Both the position numbers and the translations under genes were made by a program. A stretch of 64,000 nucleotides of DNA from Bacteroidales bacterium WCE2008 (GTDB lineage: Bacteria > Bacteroidota > Bacteroidia > Bacteroidales > UBA932), in assembly GCA_900167925.1 (NCBI GenBank), contig FUZM01000004.1:243216-307215 (forward strand). The letters run 5' to 3'. Below the pieces are notes generated by a model, which saw only the letters and a program-made list of their open reading frames with translations, was not told the DNA's origin and did not search any database. Numbering within the stretch: position 1 is the stretch's first letter; each line of letters opens with the position of its first letter. This document shows positions 1 to 8,354 of the stretch, one piece after another.

Positions 1-236
1 TGCCCCCTCAACACAGGAAAATCAATGCTGAGGGGGCAGCATCCCGTAGTACAGCACACTCAGTGGCACATTGCTGCCCCCTCAACACAGGAAAATCAAT
101 GCTGAGGGGGCAGCATCCCGTAGTACAGCACACTCAGTGGCACATTGCTGCACCCTCAGTGCCGGAAAATCAAGGTTAAGGGTGCAGTACCCCGCAATAT
201 ACACGTCTCTGTCCATATGTCGTGCACCCTCAACGC
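1..236. repeat. 74-bp hairpin repeat array, locus 1 (three units plus a stub)
   Basis: Direct repeats start at 1, 75 and 149, with a degenerate fourth start at 223, giving a strict 74-base period; the first two units are essentially identical. Each unit opens with a hairpin: arms 1-10/29-38 and 75-84/103-112 (TGCCCCCTCA with TGAGGGGGCA). In unit three the arms are 149-156/179-186 (TGCACCCT with AGGGTGCA), so both arms changed and pairing was kept. The 36 bases after each hairpin include a conserved GTGGCACAT block. The array touches the window edge and may extend leftwards. The same family recurs at 16847-17230. Open frames crossing it follow the repeat period and resemble no protein I recognise, so I treat it as non-coding. 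Its function is unknown. Confidence 0.9.
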
Positions 237-296
237 TTTATCCGACGGATCAGAGGACTCGATGCGCGAGGGTGTGTCAATTATCCGAAGGTCCGC

Positions 297-372
297 AGGC
301 GGCGGACAGGAGGAAAACAGGCGGCGGACTGGAGGAAAACAGGCGGCGGACTGGAGGAAAACAGGCGGCGGA
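297..372. repeat. 22-bp tandem repeat, three copies plus 10 bases
   Basis: Copies occupy 297-318, 319-340 and 341-362, followed by a partial copy to 372. The unit is AGGCGGCGGACTGGAGGAAAAC written as a purine-rich GGCGGCGGA half and a GGAGGAAAAC half; only the first copy differs, by one base. It is not in a credible gene. Confidence 0.9.
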
Positions 373-460
373 GACACCGGTGAAAAGCAGAGTGGGATGT
401 CGCTGGCCTTGGTGGCCAGGGGGCCGGGGGCGTGTCCATCCGCAGACACGAGTAGCGGAA

Positions 461-540
461 GGGGCCCGCAAGATACGAGTTCTGCGCAGCAGGACGAAGT
501 AGATTGTGGGAAGGCCGGAGACGCGAAGCGTCGGAGTCCC
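461..540. repeat. Hairpin module, copy 1
   Basis: The module begins at GGGGCCCG (461) and carries a 7-bp stem GTTCTGC (479-485) / GCAGGAC (489-495) with a GCA triloop. Exactly 41 bases after the start of that stem comes a second stem, GACGC (520-524) / GCGTC (528-532), with a GAA triloop. A further stem, CCTGC/GCAGG with a GTCA loop, follows at about 547-560. Copy 2 at 695-770 has the same layout. The strand of any transcript is unknown. Confidence 0.75.
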
Positions 541-694
541 CCGGCTCCCTGCGTCAGCAGGTCAGCGGCGACAGCGACCGAGCAGCTTTTCCGAACCTGA
601 CGGAGGCGGCCCGACAGCCGGACGCAGTGGCGAGAAAGCGGCGGGTGTCCTCTGGTCGCGGCGAGCGTGGCCACCCTCGGCCACGTCAGAGGGA

Positions 695-770
695 GGGGCC
701 CGATGGATACGAGTTCTGCGAAGCAGGACGAAGTAGACATTGGGAGGGATGGAGCCGACGAAGTCGGCGG
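695..770. repeat. Hairpin module, copy 2
   Basis: The order is the same as in copy 1, about 234 bases further on. The 7-bp stem GTTCTGC (713-719) / GCAGGAC (723-729) now has a GAA loop. At the same 41-base offset there is a 6-bp stem GCCGAC (754-759) / GTCGGC (763-768), again with a GAA loop. The second stem has a different sequence from that in copy 1 but pairs equally well, which suggests selection on structure. A 22-base identity that follows each module (606-627 and 811-832) is not at a fixed distance. Confidence 0.75.
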
Positions 771-901
771 AACAGAGCCGAGACCATGAGGATTCCCGCC
801 GCGGACGACAGCGGCCCGACAGCCGGACGCAGCAGATGCAGTAGGACAGCGATGGAAGGTAGCAGCTGTGCACGAGCGATTAAGCCAGGCGGAAAGAGGG
901 A

Positions 902-1615
902 CTACTGGGCGAGGAATTGGTAGACGATGTCGCCGGTCTGGCGGGCGGGAGCGTGGGGATCGGACGAGAATTTGGAGAGACGGGCTGCACGGACTGCAAA
1001 TTCACGGAGACATTTATCGGTGGAACTGACGGCATCCTGAACTTTGGCGCTGACGACATTACCGGCATTATCCACAATGATGATGACCGTGACCATGCCG
1101 CCGCCATAGCACCGGTAAGCCGGAATAGGAAGCTTGCTGGCCTTGCGACCGTCAAGAGAATACGATACGACAGAAGGACCGGAATACTCGGCAGCCGGCT
1201 TCTTCTCGGCAGGCTTCTTAGGATCAGGAGCAACAGGAACATAATCATCCTCCGGCTCATCAGCTACCACCCCGTCCCTAAGCTCCTTTGCAAGCCTCTC
1301 AGCCTCCTTATAAAGCTCCTCCGCATCAGTACCACGATCATCCTTCAGCTGACTCCGGTCTGAAGCAATATTACGGAAAGCCACCCCGGACTCCCCTGCT
1401 ATAAGTTCATCGATACGCTGACTGATAGCCTCCGAAAACTTCTCCTCGGCCTTTTCCTTCTCTATAGCTTCCTCACGAGTGAAATCAATAACGAAAGACT
1501 GCTCCCCCTTCATGACAGCACCAATCCGGAAAAGGAGCAAAATGATAATCACCGTGAGATGTACGATCACGGTGATATACAATCCTGCCTTATCCTCGCC
1601 GGAAAGACGCTTCAT
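902..1615 (-). CDS. TonB-like energy transducer / cell-envelope protein
   Basis: A 237-residue protein with a short cytoplasmic start, one membrane segment at about residues 12-33, a charged coiled region (about 45-115), a Pro/Lys/Glu linker (about 120-142) and a C-terminal TonB-type domain in which a PIPAYRCYGGGMVTV stretch fits the first strand. TonB proteins sit in the inner membrane and pass proton-motive force to outer-membrane transporters. No exbB or exbD is nearby, so its partner is not visible. It starts 3 bases after the udk stop and is probably cotranscribed with asnS-udk. It has internal Cys residues (RCYGG, DKCLR), unusual for TonB. The family call comes from architecture and the C-terminal pattern; a generic TonB C-terminal-domain protein would look the same. 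Confidence 0.7.
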   Translation of the reverse strand: MKRLSGEDKAGLYITVIVHLTVIIILLLFRIGAVMKGEQSFVIDFTREEAIEKEKAEEKFSEAISQRIDELIAGESGVAFRNIASDRSQLKDDRGTDAEELYKEAERLAKELRDGVVADEPEDDYVPVAPDPKKPAEKKPAAEYSGPSVVSYSLDGRKASKLPIPAYRCYGGGMVTVIIIVDNAGNVVSAKVQDAVSSTDKCLREFAVRAARLSKFSSDPHAPARQTGDIVYQFLAQ

Positions 1616-1618
1616 AAA

Positions 1619-2245
1619 CTATTTCCTTTTGGATTTATCCGACATTGCGTTCTCTATCGTAGTAGAGATCATATCGATGGCAACCTTATTGTGGCCGCCC
1701 TGAGGAACTATGATATCAGCAAAGCGCTTGCTTGGCTCGATAAACTGGAGATGCATCGGCTTGACCGTCTCCGTATAATGCTGGATAGCCGTATCGATAT
1801 TACGGCCACGCTCGGCAATGTCGCGGAGAATGATTCTCATGAGCCTGTCATCATCATCGGCATCCACGAAAATCTTGATATTCATCTGGTCGCGGAGCTC
1901 CTTGCATGTAAAGATAAGAATACCCTCGACGATGATGACATCAGCCGGCTCGACAGTAACAGTCTCCGTCTTGGAACGGGAACATGTTATATACGAATAT
2001 ACAGGCTGCTCGATAGTCTTTCCCTGCTTGAGCTCACGGACCTGCTGACAGAGAAGCTTCCAGTCAATTGCCTCCGGATGGTCGAAATTGATCTTCTGCC
2101 TCTCCTCCATCGGAAGATGGCTAGAATCCTTGTAGTAGGAATCCTGAGGAATGACCACAACCCTGCCATTCAACTGGTTCGTGATAGCCTTGACAACAGT
2201 TGTCTTGCCCGAACCTGAACCGCCTGCTATACCGATTACCAACAT
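1619..2245 (-). CDS. udk: Uridine kinase
   Basis: Phosphorylates uridine and cytidine to UMP and CMP in the pyrimidine salvage pathway, in the cytoplasm. The P-loop GGSGSGKTT is at residues 8-16, and DSYYKD and FDHPEAIDW, typical of the nucleoside-binding region of Udk/PRK-type kinases, follow. The IIVEGIL motif lies in the middle. At 208 residues the length is normal for the family. It lies 12 bases downstream of asnS and 3 bases upstream of the tonB-like gene, so one transcript is likely. Confidence 0.96.
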   Translation of the reverse strand: MLVIGIAGGSGSGKTTVVKAITNQLNGRVVVIPQDSYYKDSSHLPMEERQKINFDHPEAIDWKLLCQQVRELKQGKTIEQPVYSYITCSRSKTETVTVEPADVIIVEGILIFTCKELRDQMNIKIFVDADDDDRLMRIILRDIAERGRNIDTAIQHYTETVKPMHLQFIEPSKRFADIIVPQGGHNKVAIDMISTTIENAMSDKSKRK

Positions 2246-2257
2246 AGTCTATACGGA

Positions 2258-3658
2258 TTAAAACTCTGCATTCTTCGGGGTCCTCGGGAATGGGATCACG
2301 TCCCTGATATTGCTCATGCCGGTAACGAAGAGAAGAAGTCTCTCGAAACCAAGGCCGAAGCCGCTATGAGGCACGGTACCGAACCTTCGGGTATCGATAT
2401 ACCACTCGAGGTTCTTCCTGCTCATGCCAAGTTCGTCGATACGGGTCTCAAGCTTCTCGAGGGAAGCCTCACGCTCGGAACCGCCGATAATCTCTCCGAT
2501 CTTAGGGAAGAGCACATCCATTCCGCGGACAGTCTTGCCATCCTCATTCTGCTTCATGTAGAAAGCCTTGATATCCTTAGGGAAATCGATGAGGATAACC
2601 GGCTTGCCGAAATGTTTCTCCACGAGATAGCGCTCATGCTCGCTCTGGAAGTCGGTACCCCAATGTACCGGGTACTCGAACTGCTGACCTTCGCTGATAG
2701 CCTTCTCGAGGATTTCGACAGCCTGGGTATATGTAACTTTTTCAAAGGCTATGCCAAGCACGCTTCTGAGGCGCTCGACAAGGCCGTTGTCATATTTGTC
2801 ATTGAGGAACTGCAGGTCGTCCATGCAGTTGTCAAGAGCGTACTGGACGAGATACTTCACGAACTCCTCGGCGAGGGCCATGTCATCGTTGATGTCATAG
2901 AAGGCCATCTCAGGCTCGATCATCCAGAACTCTGCTAGGTGGCGTGGAGTATTGGAGTTCTCGGCACGGAAGGTCGGACCGAAAGTATAGATCTCGCCTA
3001 CGGCAGTAGCGCCGAGCTCGCCTTCAAGCTGGCCGCTGACGGTAAGGCTGGTCTTCTTGCCGAAAAAGTCCTTGCTGAAATCGACCTTGCCCTTATGCAT
3101 AGGAACATTTGCAAGATCCATGGTAGTAACCTGGAACATGTCGCCTGCACCCTCTGCGTCAGACTCTGTGATGAGCGGAGTATGGAGATATACGAAGCCC
3201 TTGTCGTTGAAGAACTTATGGATAGCGAAAGCCATTGCGTGCCTGATACGGAGCACTGCGCCGAAAGTATTGGTGCGCAGACGCATGTGGGCTACGGAAC
3301 GGAGGTATTCCAGAGAGGTGTCCTTCTTCTGGAGCGGGAAGCGCATCGGATCGCATTCGCCATAGACTTCGATCTCCTTTGCCTGGATCTCTACAGCCTG
3401 GCCGCTGCCGACCGACTCCACGAGGTTACCCTTTACCGCAAGGCTGGCGCCGGTGGAAATCTTCTTGAAGAGCTCCTCGTCGAAGAGGCTGGCGTCTGCG
3501 ACTACCTGGATATTATTGATGGTAGAACCGTCGTTGAGTGCGATGAACTTAACCTGTTTGTTTCCTCTCTTAGTCCTCACCCATCCTTTGGCAAGGACTT
3601 CCTGGCCTGGCTGGCTTTTCAGCAGGTCTTTTACCTTTGTTCTGGCTAATTTCTCCAT
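2258..3658 (-). CDS. asnS: Asparagine--tRNA ligase
   Basis: Class II aminoacyl-tRNA synthetase that charges tRNA-Asn. An N-terminal OB-fold anticodon-binding domain (about residues 15-105, starting [18 protein letters not shown]) is followed by the catalytic domain. Motif 2 is visible as [15 protein letters not shown] and motif 3 as [10 protein letters not shown] near the C-terminus. The 466 residues match bacterial AsnRS. A -7 element of the Bacteroidota form (TATCTTTG read on the minus strand) lies at 3679-3686, 21 bases before the start codon; the -33 match is poor. It heads a likely asnS-udk-tonB transcript. Confidence 0.97.
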   Translation of the reverse strand: MEKLARTKVKDLLKSQPGQEVLAKGWVRTKRGNKQVKFIALNDGSTINNIQVVADASLFDEELFKKISTGASLAVKGNLVESVGSGQAVEIQAKEIEVYGECDPMRFPLQKKDTSLEYLRSVAHMRLRTNTFGAVLRIRHAMAFAIHKFFNDKGFVYLHTPLITESDAEGAGDMFQVTTMDLANVPMHKGKVDFSKDFFGKKTSLTVSGQLEGELGATAVGEIYTFGPTFRAENSNTPRHLAEFWMIEPEMAFYDINDDMALAEEFVKYLVQYALDNCMDDLQFLNDKYDNGLVERLRSVLGIAFEKVTYTQAVEILEKAISEGQQFEYPVHWGTDFQSEHERYLVEKHFGKPVILIDFPKDIKAFYMKQNEDGKTVRGMDVLFPKIGEIIGGSEREASLEKLETRIDELGMSRKNLEWYIDTRRFGTVPHSGFGLGFERLLLFVTGMSNIRDVIPFPRTPKNAEF

Positions 3659-3779
3659 AGAATTAATTATATATCATGCAAAGATACAAAAACTGCCGTT
3701 ATTATCGCCAACTTATGACAACTAAAATTCCGAATTGTATATGTTTCTGCAATATTATCATCTTTGTAAGCATCTCATA

Positions 3780-3810
3780 TTTGCGTAAATAGTTTTTGTT
3801 TATATATTTG
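3780..3810 (+). promoter_or_regulatory. Consensus Bacteroidota promoter of the 37-codon gene
   Basis: TTTG at 3780-3783, a 19-base spacer, then TATATTTG at 3803-3810: an exact match to TTTG-N19/20-TAnnTTTG. Transcription should start near 3815, leaving a leader of about 24 bases before the ATG at 3839. Confidence 0.8.
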
Positions 3811-3838
3811 CAATTAGTAGTTAACACTTTAATGCCAA

Positions 3839-3952
3839 ATGGAAAAAGTAGCTAAAGAAAATTACATCACGCCGGAAACCGAACTGGTGGAGTTGCAAAC
3901 CGAGGGGACAATAACTGCTGCTAGCGATTACTGGTCCGAGCCACTCGATTAA
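3839..3952 (+). CDS. Small peptide of 37 residues, function unknown
   Basis: ATG at 3839 to TAA at 3952. The peptide starts MEKVAKENYITPETELVE and continues with an LQTEG...AAS stretch and an acidic, aromatic end (DYWSEPLD). It has no signal peptide or membrane segment. The layout, a basic start, a Y-I-T-P-E motif, a hydrophobic/acidic strand, then G-x-I-x-A-A-S, is one I associate with short unannotated peptides common in Bacteroidota; that is recollection, not a search result. It has its own perfect promoter and sits 49 bases from the stop of the convergent UpxY gene. No Shine-Dalgarno sequence precedes it, as is normal here. A leader peptide or RiPP-like precursor are alternatives; no modification enzyme is adjacent. 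Confidence 0.6.
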   Translation: MEKVAKENYITPETELVELQTEGTITAASDYWSEPLD

Positions 3953-4001
3953 TAGTACGAGTACGATATGTAATTCCGACCTTAAGGGAGCCTGCAACCA
4001 A

Positions 4002-4535
4002 TTACTTGATAACTTCCAGGTATTCGAGGGGAATGTAGGTGGAGGCGACGGAGAGGAGTTCTGGGAGTTCGACCAGGATGCGGCGCGATTTCTTGATGCG
4101 GATGACAGTGCCTTCGACACCGGCAAGAGGACCGAAGCAGACGCGGACGCGCACTCCGCTGCGGAGTTTCTCATCCATCTCCGAGATAAACACGGCATCA
4201 TCAGCCGAAGCCTCGCAGACGCGGATGAAATCCTCCATCTGCCGCTTCGGAACAATCAGAGGCTTACGCGAGACCCGATCCCAGATAAAACGCGTGACAG
4301 CGGCATCTCCTTCCGAAAGAATATGGTCATAGATAGTCTGCTGGTCAGAATAGACGAACAGAAGATTATTGACAGCCGGGACGCTCTTCTTCACGACCCT
4401 GCCGCCCTTCTCCTCACGCACAGTCTTCATCGGCACGAAAACCCGCATTCCTTTATCCTGCAGGACCTTCTGCACCTTCAGTTCACGCGAATAAGTCACC
4501 CTCAGGACATACCAGTTCTCCCCGCTATCTTCCAT
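4002..4535 (-). CDS. UpxY-family transcription antiterminator (NusG/RfaH paralogue)
   Basis: A NusG-like protein that allows RNA polymerase to read through long surface-polysaccharide operons. The N-terminal NGN domain starts NWYVLRVTYSRELKVQ and carries the FVPMKTV and NNLLFVY stretches; a C-terminal KOW segment has GPLAGVEGTVIRI. The best start is the ATG at 4535, or the ATG at 4538, because AGGAG lies just upstream; a longer frame from 4580 would overlap rfbB by 56 bases. The stop of rfbB lies about ten bases inside this start. It is unusual in being the last gene of the rhamnose operon, whereas UpxY genes normally come first in capsule operons. No polysaccharide gene follows downstream. 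Confidence 0.88.
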   Translation of the reverse strand: MEDSGENWYVLRVTYSRELKVQKVLQDKGMRVFVPMKTVREEKGGRVVKKSVPAVNNLLFVYSDQQTIYDHILSEGDAAVTRFIWDRVSRKPLIVPKRQMEDFIRVCEASADDAVFISEMDEKLRSGVRVRVCFGPLAGVEGTVIRIKKSRRILVELPELLSVASTYIPLEYLEVIK

Positions 4536-5589
4536 CATACATCTCCTTGTAATACTTCTGATAATCCCCCGAGACGACATGGTCCAGCCAATCCTGGTTG
4601 TCCAGATACCACTTCACAGTCTTCTCTATCCCCTCTTCGAACTGCAGCGAAGGCTTCCATCCCAGTTCCGAAGACAGTTTTGACGCATCGATGGCATACC
4701 TCAGGTCATGGCCGGCACGGTCAGTCACATGCTGGATAAGGTCCATGTCTTCGCCCTCGGCGCGACCCAGCAGTCGGTCAGTCACCCGGATCAGCACTTT
4801 GATCAGATCGATGTTCTTCCACTCGTTGAATCCTCCGATATTGTAGGTCTCCCCAACCTTCCCCTTATGGAAAATCGTATCGATAGCGCGGGCATGGTCT
4901 CCGACATAGAGCCAGTCGCGGACATTCTCCCCCGCGCCATAGACAGGCAGCGGCCTGCGGTTACGGATATTATTGATAAACAGCGGAATAAGCTTCTCCG
5001 GGAACTGATTAGGCCCATAATTGTTCGAACAGTTCGAAATAACTACAGGCAGCCCGTATGTATCGTGGAAAGCACGCACGAAATGGTCGCTGGAAGCCTT
5101 CGAAGCCGAATACGGGCTATGCGGGCTGTATGGAGTCTTCTCTGTAAAGAGAGTGCCGTCGAATCCGAGCGCCCCATAGACCTCGTCAGTCGAAACATGA
5201 TAGAAACGACAGTCCGCAGACGCGTCTGACCAGTATTCCTTCGCAGCCTGAAGCAGCGACAGAGTCCCGAGCACATTAGTCCGCGCAAAAGCGAACGGAT
5301 CCTTGATCGAACGGTCCACATGAGTCTCTGCCGCAAGATGGATGATTCCGGAGACATCATACTTCGACATCAGCGAACGTATGGCATCCAAGTCGCAGAT
5401 ATCTACCTTCTCGAAAACATAGTTCGGGCGGTCTGCGACATCCTTCAGATTCTCCAGGTTGCCGGCATATGTAAGCTTGTCGACATTGATTATCCGGTAG
5501 TCCGGATACTTCGTCACGAACAGGCGGACGACATGGCTGCCGATGAACCCGGCGCCTCCCGTTATGATTATACTGCGCTTGAAACTCAT
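4525..5589 (-). CDS. rfbB: dTDP-glucose 4,6-dehydratase
   Basis: Second step of dTDP-L-rhamnose synthesis: dTDP-glucose is converted to dTDP-4-keto-6-deoxyglucose with bound NAD. This extended short-chain dehydrogenase has the Rossmann motif GGAGFIGSH at residues 11-19, STDEVYG with the catalytic Thr-Asp-Glu, and the YSASK Tyr-Lys pair. Its 354 residues are typical. The start codon overlaps the rfbC stop by 4 bases and the 3' end overlaps the start of upxY. Confidence 0.97.
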   Translation of the reverse strand: MSFKRSIIITGGAGFIGSHVVRLFVTKYPDYRIINVDKLTYAGNLENLKDVADRPNYVFEKVDICDLDAIRSLMSKYDVSGIIHLAAETHVDRSIKDPFAFARTNVLGTLSLLQAAKEYWSDASADCRFYHVSTDEVYGALGFDGTLFTEKTPYSPHSPYSASKASSDHFVRAFHDTYGLPVVISNCSNNYGPNQFPEKLIPLFINNIRNRRPLPVYGAGENVRDWLYVGDHARAIDTIFHKGKVGETYNIGGFNEWKNIDLIKVLIRVTDRLLGRAEGEDMDLIQHVTDRAGHDLRYAIDASKLSSELGWKPSLQFEEGIEKTVKWYLDNQDWLDHVVSGDYQKYYKEMYDGR

Positions 5590-6125
5590 AGTTCAGAGAT
5601 TTTAGGATTCCGTCGGTCCTTGTCCGAAAGTTTCACGGCTTCAGCCGGAAGCTGCCAGTCGATACCCAGCGAAGGGTCGTCCCAGGCAATACCGCCTTCG
5701 GACTCCGGACAATAGTAATTATCGCATTTATACTGGAATACAGCCTCCTCCGAAAGAACGCTGAAACCATGGGCAAAGCCCCTCGGAATGAAGAACATGC
5801 GATGGTTCTCCCCCGTCAGTTCGACAGAAACATGACGTCCGAAAGTCGGAGAGCCCGGGCGCATGTCGACGGCAACGTCGAGGACGCGGCCGCTTACTAC
5901 CCGGACGAGCTTGGACTGGGCATGGTCCCCTTTCTGGAAATGCAGTCCGCGGAGCACGCCGTAAGACGACTTGCTCTCATTGTCCTGCACGAAGGTGACA
6001 TGCATTCCGACAGCCTCGTCGAAGTCCTTCTGATTGAAGGCCTCGAAGAAGTATCCGCGCGCATCGCCGTGGATTACAGGCTCTAAAATATACAGCCCGG
6101 GAATATCTGTATTGATTACTTTCAT
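5586..6125 (-). CDS. rfbC: dTDP-4-dehydrorhamnose 3,5-epimerase
   Basis: Third step of dTDP-L-rhamnose synthesis: epimerises the keto sugar at C3 and C5. A 179-residue RmlC-type cupin with GVLRGLHFQ (catalytic His), [18 protein letters not shown] and the C-terminal [16 protein letters not shown] segment. Overlaps rfbA and rfbB by 4 bases each, so the operon is translationally coupled. Confidence 0.97.
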   Translation of the reverse strand: MKVINTDIPGLYILEPVIHGDARGYFFEAFNQKDFDEAVGMHVTFVQDNESKSSYGVLRGLHFQKGDHAQSKLVRVVSGRVLDVAVDMRPGSPTFGRHVSVELTGENHRMFFIPRGFAHGFSVLSEEAVFQYKCDNYYCPESEGGIAWDDPSLGIDWQLPAEAVKLSDKDRRNPKISEL

Positions 6126-7009
6126 TTCTCTACAATAGTTCCGTCAGCAATCTTGAGGAGATACTGGCCGTACTGGTTCTTTGCCATCGGGGCAGCCAGA
6201 GCACGGAGCTTATCCGCAGAAATCCAGCGCTTCGAGAAAGCGATGGACTCCAGACAGGCAATCTTCAGCCCCTGCCTCTTCTCGATGACTTCGATATAGT
6301 TGGATGCTTCGGAGAGGGAATCATGAGTACCGGTATCGAGCCATGCAAAACCACGGCCCAGAGTCTGGACCTTCAGCTTGCCCTGCGCCAGGAAGGCCTG
6401 GTTGACGGACGTTATTTCGAGTTCGCCGCGGGCAGAAGGCTTGACAGCCTTGGCGATGCCGACGACCTCGTTAGGATATATATAAAGTCCCACTACGGCA
6501 TAGTTGGACTTAGGATTCTGCGGCTTTTCCTCGATGCTTATGCAGTTGCCGTCAGCGTCGAACTCCGCTACTCCATAACGCTGGGGATCGCTTACCCAGT
6601 AACCGAAAACAGTAGCCTTGCCGGCAGAGGCATCCTTGACGGCGCCGGTCATAAGACGGCCGAGTCCGTTGCCATGGAAGATATTGTCTCCGAGCACTAG
6701 GCAGACGCTGTCGTCCCCGATGAACTCTTCTCCGATTATGAAGGCCTGCGCAAGCCCGTCCGGGGATGGCTGGACGGCATATGTAAAACTGACTCCGAAG
6801 TCGGAGCCGTCGCCGAGAAGTCTGCGGAATGCCGGCTGGTCCTCAGGAGTCGAGATGATCAGAATCTCCCTGATTCCGGCCTGCATGAGAACGGAAAGCG
6901 GATAATATATCATCGGTTTGTCAAAAACCGGAAGCAACTGCTTGCTGACTCCTTTAGTTACCGGATACAAGCGGGTACCGCTTCCTCCGGCAAGTACAAT
7001 TCCTTTCAT
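6122..7009 (-). CDS. rfbA: Glucose-1-phosphate thymidylyltransferase
   Basis: First step of dTDP-L-rhamnose synthesis: glucose 1-phosphate plus dTTP gives dTDP-glucose. The nucleotidyltransferase signature [11 protein letters not shown] is at residues 8-18, followed by [24 protein letters not shown] and [14 protein letters not shown]. Its 295 residues fit RmlA. Its ATG overlaps the rfbD stop by 4 bases. Confidence 0.97.
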   Translation of the reverse strand: MKGIVLAGGSGTRLYPVTKGVSKQLLPVFDKPMIYYPLSVLMQAGIREILIISTPEDQPAFRRLLGDGSDFGVSFTYAVQPSPDGLAQAFIIGEEFIGDDSVCLVLGDNIFHGNGLGRLMTGAVKDASAGKATVFGYWVSDPQRYGVAEFDADGNCISIEEKPQNPKSNYAVVGLYIYPNEVVGIAKAVKPSARGELEITSVNQAFLAQGKLKVQTLGRGFAWLDTGTHDSLSEASNYIEVIEKRQGLKIACLESIAFSKRWISADKLRALAAPMAKNQYGQYLLKIADGTIVEK

Positions 7010-7878
7010 AGTCTATCTATACATTTAACCAGAGAGTCCTTCCAGTAAGGAATCTCTATCCCGAATGTGCTTCGCACCTTGCTCTTGTCCAGAAGGGAGA
7101 AATGCGGGCGGCTTGCCTTGGTCGGATACTCAACCGTCAGGCACGGGGAAATCGAACCGCCAGCCCCGGAAATCTCCTTTATGGCCATGGCGACATCGTA
7201 CCATGAGACCGCACCCTCGTCGGTATAGTGGTAGACGCCTGTCTTGTCCAGTTTGCGCTCCGAAACGATACCATAAATCAGCCGGGCCAGGTCCTCGGCA
7301 TAGGTCGGAGAACCGATCTGGTCGTAGACGACCTTGAGGTCGCGGCCGCTCTGGAGCATTCCCAGAATCGTCTTTATGAAGTTCTTCCCATATGGGGAAT
7401 ACAGCCAGGCCGTCCTGAATATCATGTAACGGCAGCCGGAATTCTTTATTGCGTCCTCGCCGGCAAGCTTGGTCACGCCATAGACTCCGAGCGGGTCGGG
7501 AGCATCATCCTCGGCATACGGTATGGACTTCTCTCCGTTGAAGATATAGTCCGTCGAGATATGGATGAGCAGGGCGCCGGTCTCGGCAGCTACCGCCGCA
7601 AGATTTGCCGGGGCCTTATGGTTCAGGAGATCGGCCATCTGAGGATCCTCCTCGGCCTTCTCGACGTTGGTATAGGCGGCGCAATTGACGATCACGTCGA
7701 CCGATTCGGATTCGCATACTATCTTGAGAGCACCCTGATTGGTGATATCAAGGAAAAGAGTATCCGCTCCCGGAACCTGACTCACGTCCGAGAATATATA
7801 ACGGTCGCCGCTTCCTTTTGAGACATTCCTGAGTTCCGTCCCGAGCTGCCCGTTGGCTCCTGTAACCAGAATAACCAT
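7006..7878 (-). CDS. rfbD: dTDP-4-dehydrorhamnose reductase
   Basis: Last step of dTDP-L-rhamnose synthesis, an NADPH-dependent reduction. A 290-residue RmlD-type SDR with [10 protein letters not shown] near the N-terminus, STDYIFNG, and YGVTKLAGE carrying the catalytic Tyr and Lys. In this operon it is the first of the four sugar genes, 2 bases after the lipoprotein gene, although it catalyses the last step. All four steps are present, so the cell can make dTDP-rhamnose from glucose 1-phosphate. Confidence 0.96.
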   Translation of the reverse strand: MVILVTGANGQLGTELRNVSKGSGDRYIFSDVSQVPGADTLFLDITNQGALKIVCESESVDVIVNCAAYTNVEKAEEDPQMADLLNHKAPANLAAVAAETGALLIHISTDYIFNGEKSIPYAEDDAPDPLGVYGVTKLAGEDAIKNSGCRYMIFRTAWLYSPYGKNFIKTILGMLQSGRDLKVVYDQIGSPTYAEDLARLIYGIVSERKLDKTGVYHYTDEGAVSWYDVAMAIKEISGAGGSISPCLTVEYPTKASRPHFSLLDKSKVRSTFGIEIPYWKDSLVKCIDRL

Positions 7879-7880
7879 AT

Positions 7881-8321
7881 CTATTTCTGTTTAACCGTCA
7901 GGTCTATGGAAAGACTGCCGGACTTCATCTTAATCTTCAGATATCGCGGAGCTCCGGTATCATTCGGGCTGACTCCGATATTGAGTTCATGGTGGTGACC
8001 CTCCATTGAAGGTATCGAACATGAAAACCAGATACCGTTGAATGCCTTTCCCTCCTCCTGCTTGTCCGCTGCGAAAAGCTCCGTCCAGGCGGAATTGTCC
8101 GCCGATTCGCTGATACCCGCAATCCACCAGGTATCGCGGTTGGTACATGAAACGACAACAGGGCTTGCTGCTGTCCTCTCGAATTCTATATATGACTGCG
8201 AGACCCACAGGCTCTCTTTGCCGGAATCAGGCCGGTCATTGCCGGGGTTGTCGCCTTTGACACACGATGTAAAGGCGGCAGCAATAACAGACAAAACTGT
8301 CAGAAGAACAAACTTTCGCAT
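7881..8321 (-). CDS. Small lipoprotein with BACON-like fold, first gene of the rhamnose operon
   Basis: 146 residues with a lipoprotein signal peptide ending FTSC (Cys at about 20), so it is lipid-anchored in the envelope. The mature part is short and beta-rich (LWVSQSYIEFERTAASPVVVSCTN, TWWIAGI, then a C-terminal LKIKMKSGSLSIDLTVKQ strand), which resembles BACON or other Ig-like modules of Bacteroidales surface lipoproteins. No enzyme motif is visible. It leads the dTDP-rhamnose operon with only 2 bases to rfbD and has its own promoter at 8355-8385. The fold call is weak; the lipoprotein call is firm. Confidence 0.75.
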   Translation of the reverse strand: MRKFVLLTVLSVIAAAFTSCVKGDNPGNDRPDSGKESLWVSQSYIEFERTAASPVVVSCTNRDTWWIAGISESADNSAWTELFAADKQEEGKAFNGIWFSCSIPSMEGHHHELNIGVSPNDTGAPRYLKIKMKSGSLSIDLTVKQK

Positions 8322-8354
8322 ATAATCTGGTTATTAATTCCTACTAACAACTTG

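Larger units (their letters stand above)
237..901. other. 665-bp gene-free, GC-rich, hairpin-rich stretch
   Basis: No reading frame here looks like a protein: the frames are rich in Arg, Gly, Ser and Pro, cross repeats and lack a sensible start region. The contents are a 22-bp tandem repeat (297-372), two related hairpin modules (about 461-532 and 695-768), a separate 6-bp stem GTGGCC/GGCCAC at 667-684, and a 22-base sequence that is identical at 606-627 and 811-832. It lies immediately downstream of the minus-strand tonB-like gene, so it could be its 3' untranslated region, a separate RNA, or a repeat nest. I see no recognisable RNA family, attachment site or transposase remnant. Confidence 0.6.

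Noticed and set aside
1-236. CRISPR array at the 74-bp repeats
   Set aside because: The whole 74 bases repeat, with no variable spacers, and no cas gene is near. Repeat size and hairpin form do not fit.
71-923. Several open frames of 76-194 residues on both strands across 71-923
   Set aside because: They run through the repeats in several frames, have skewed Arg/Gly/Ser/Pro composition and resemble no family.
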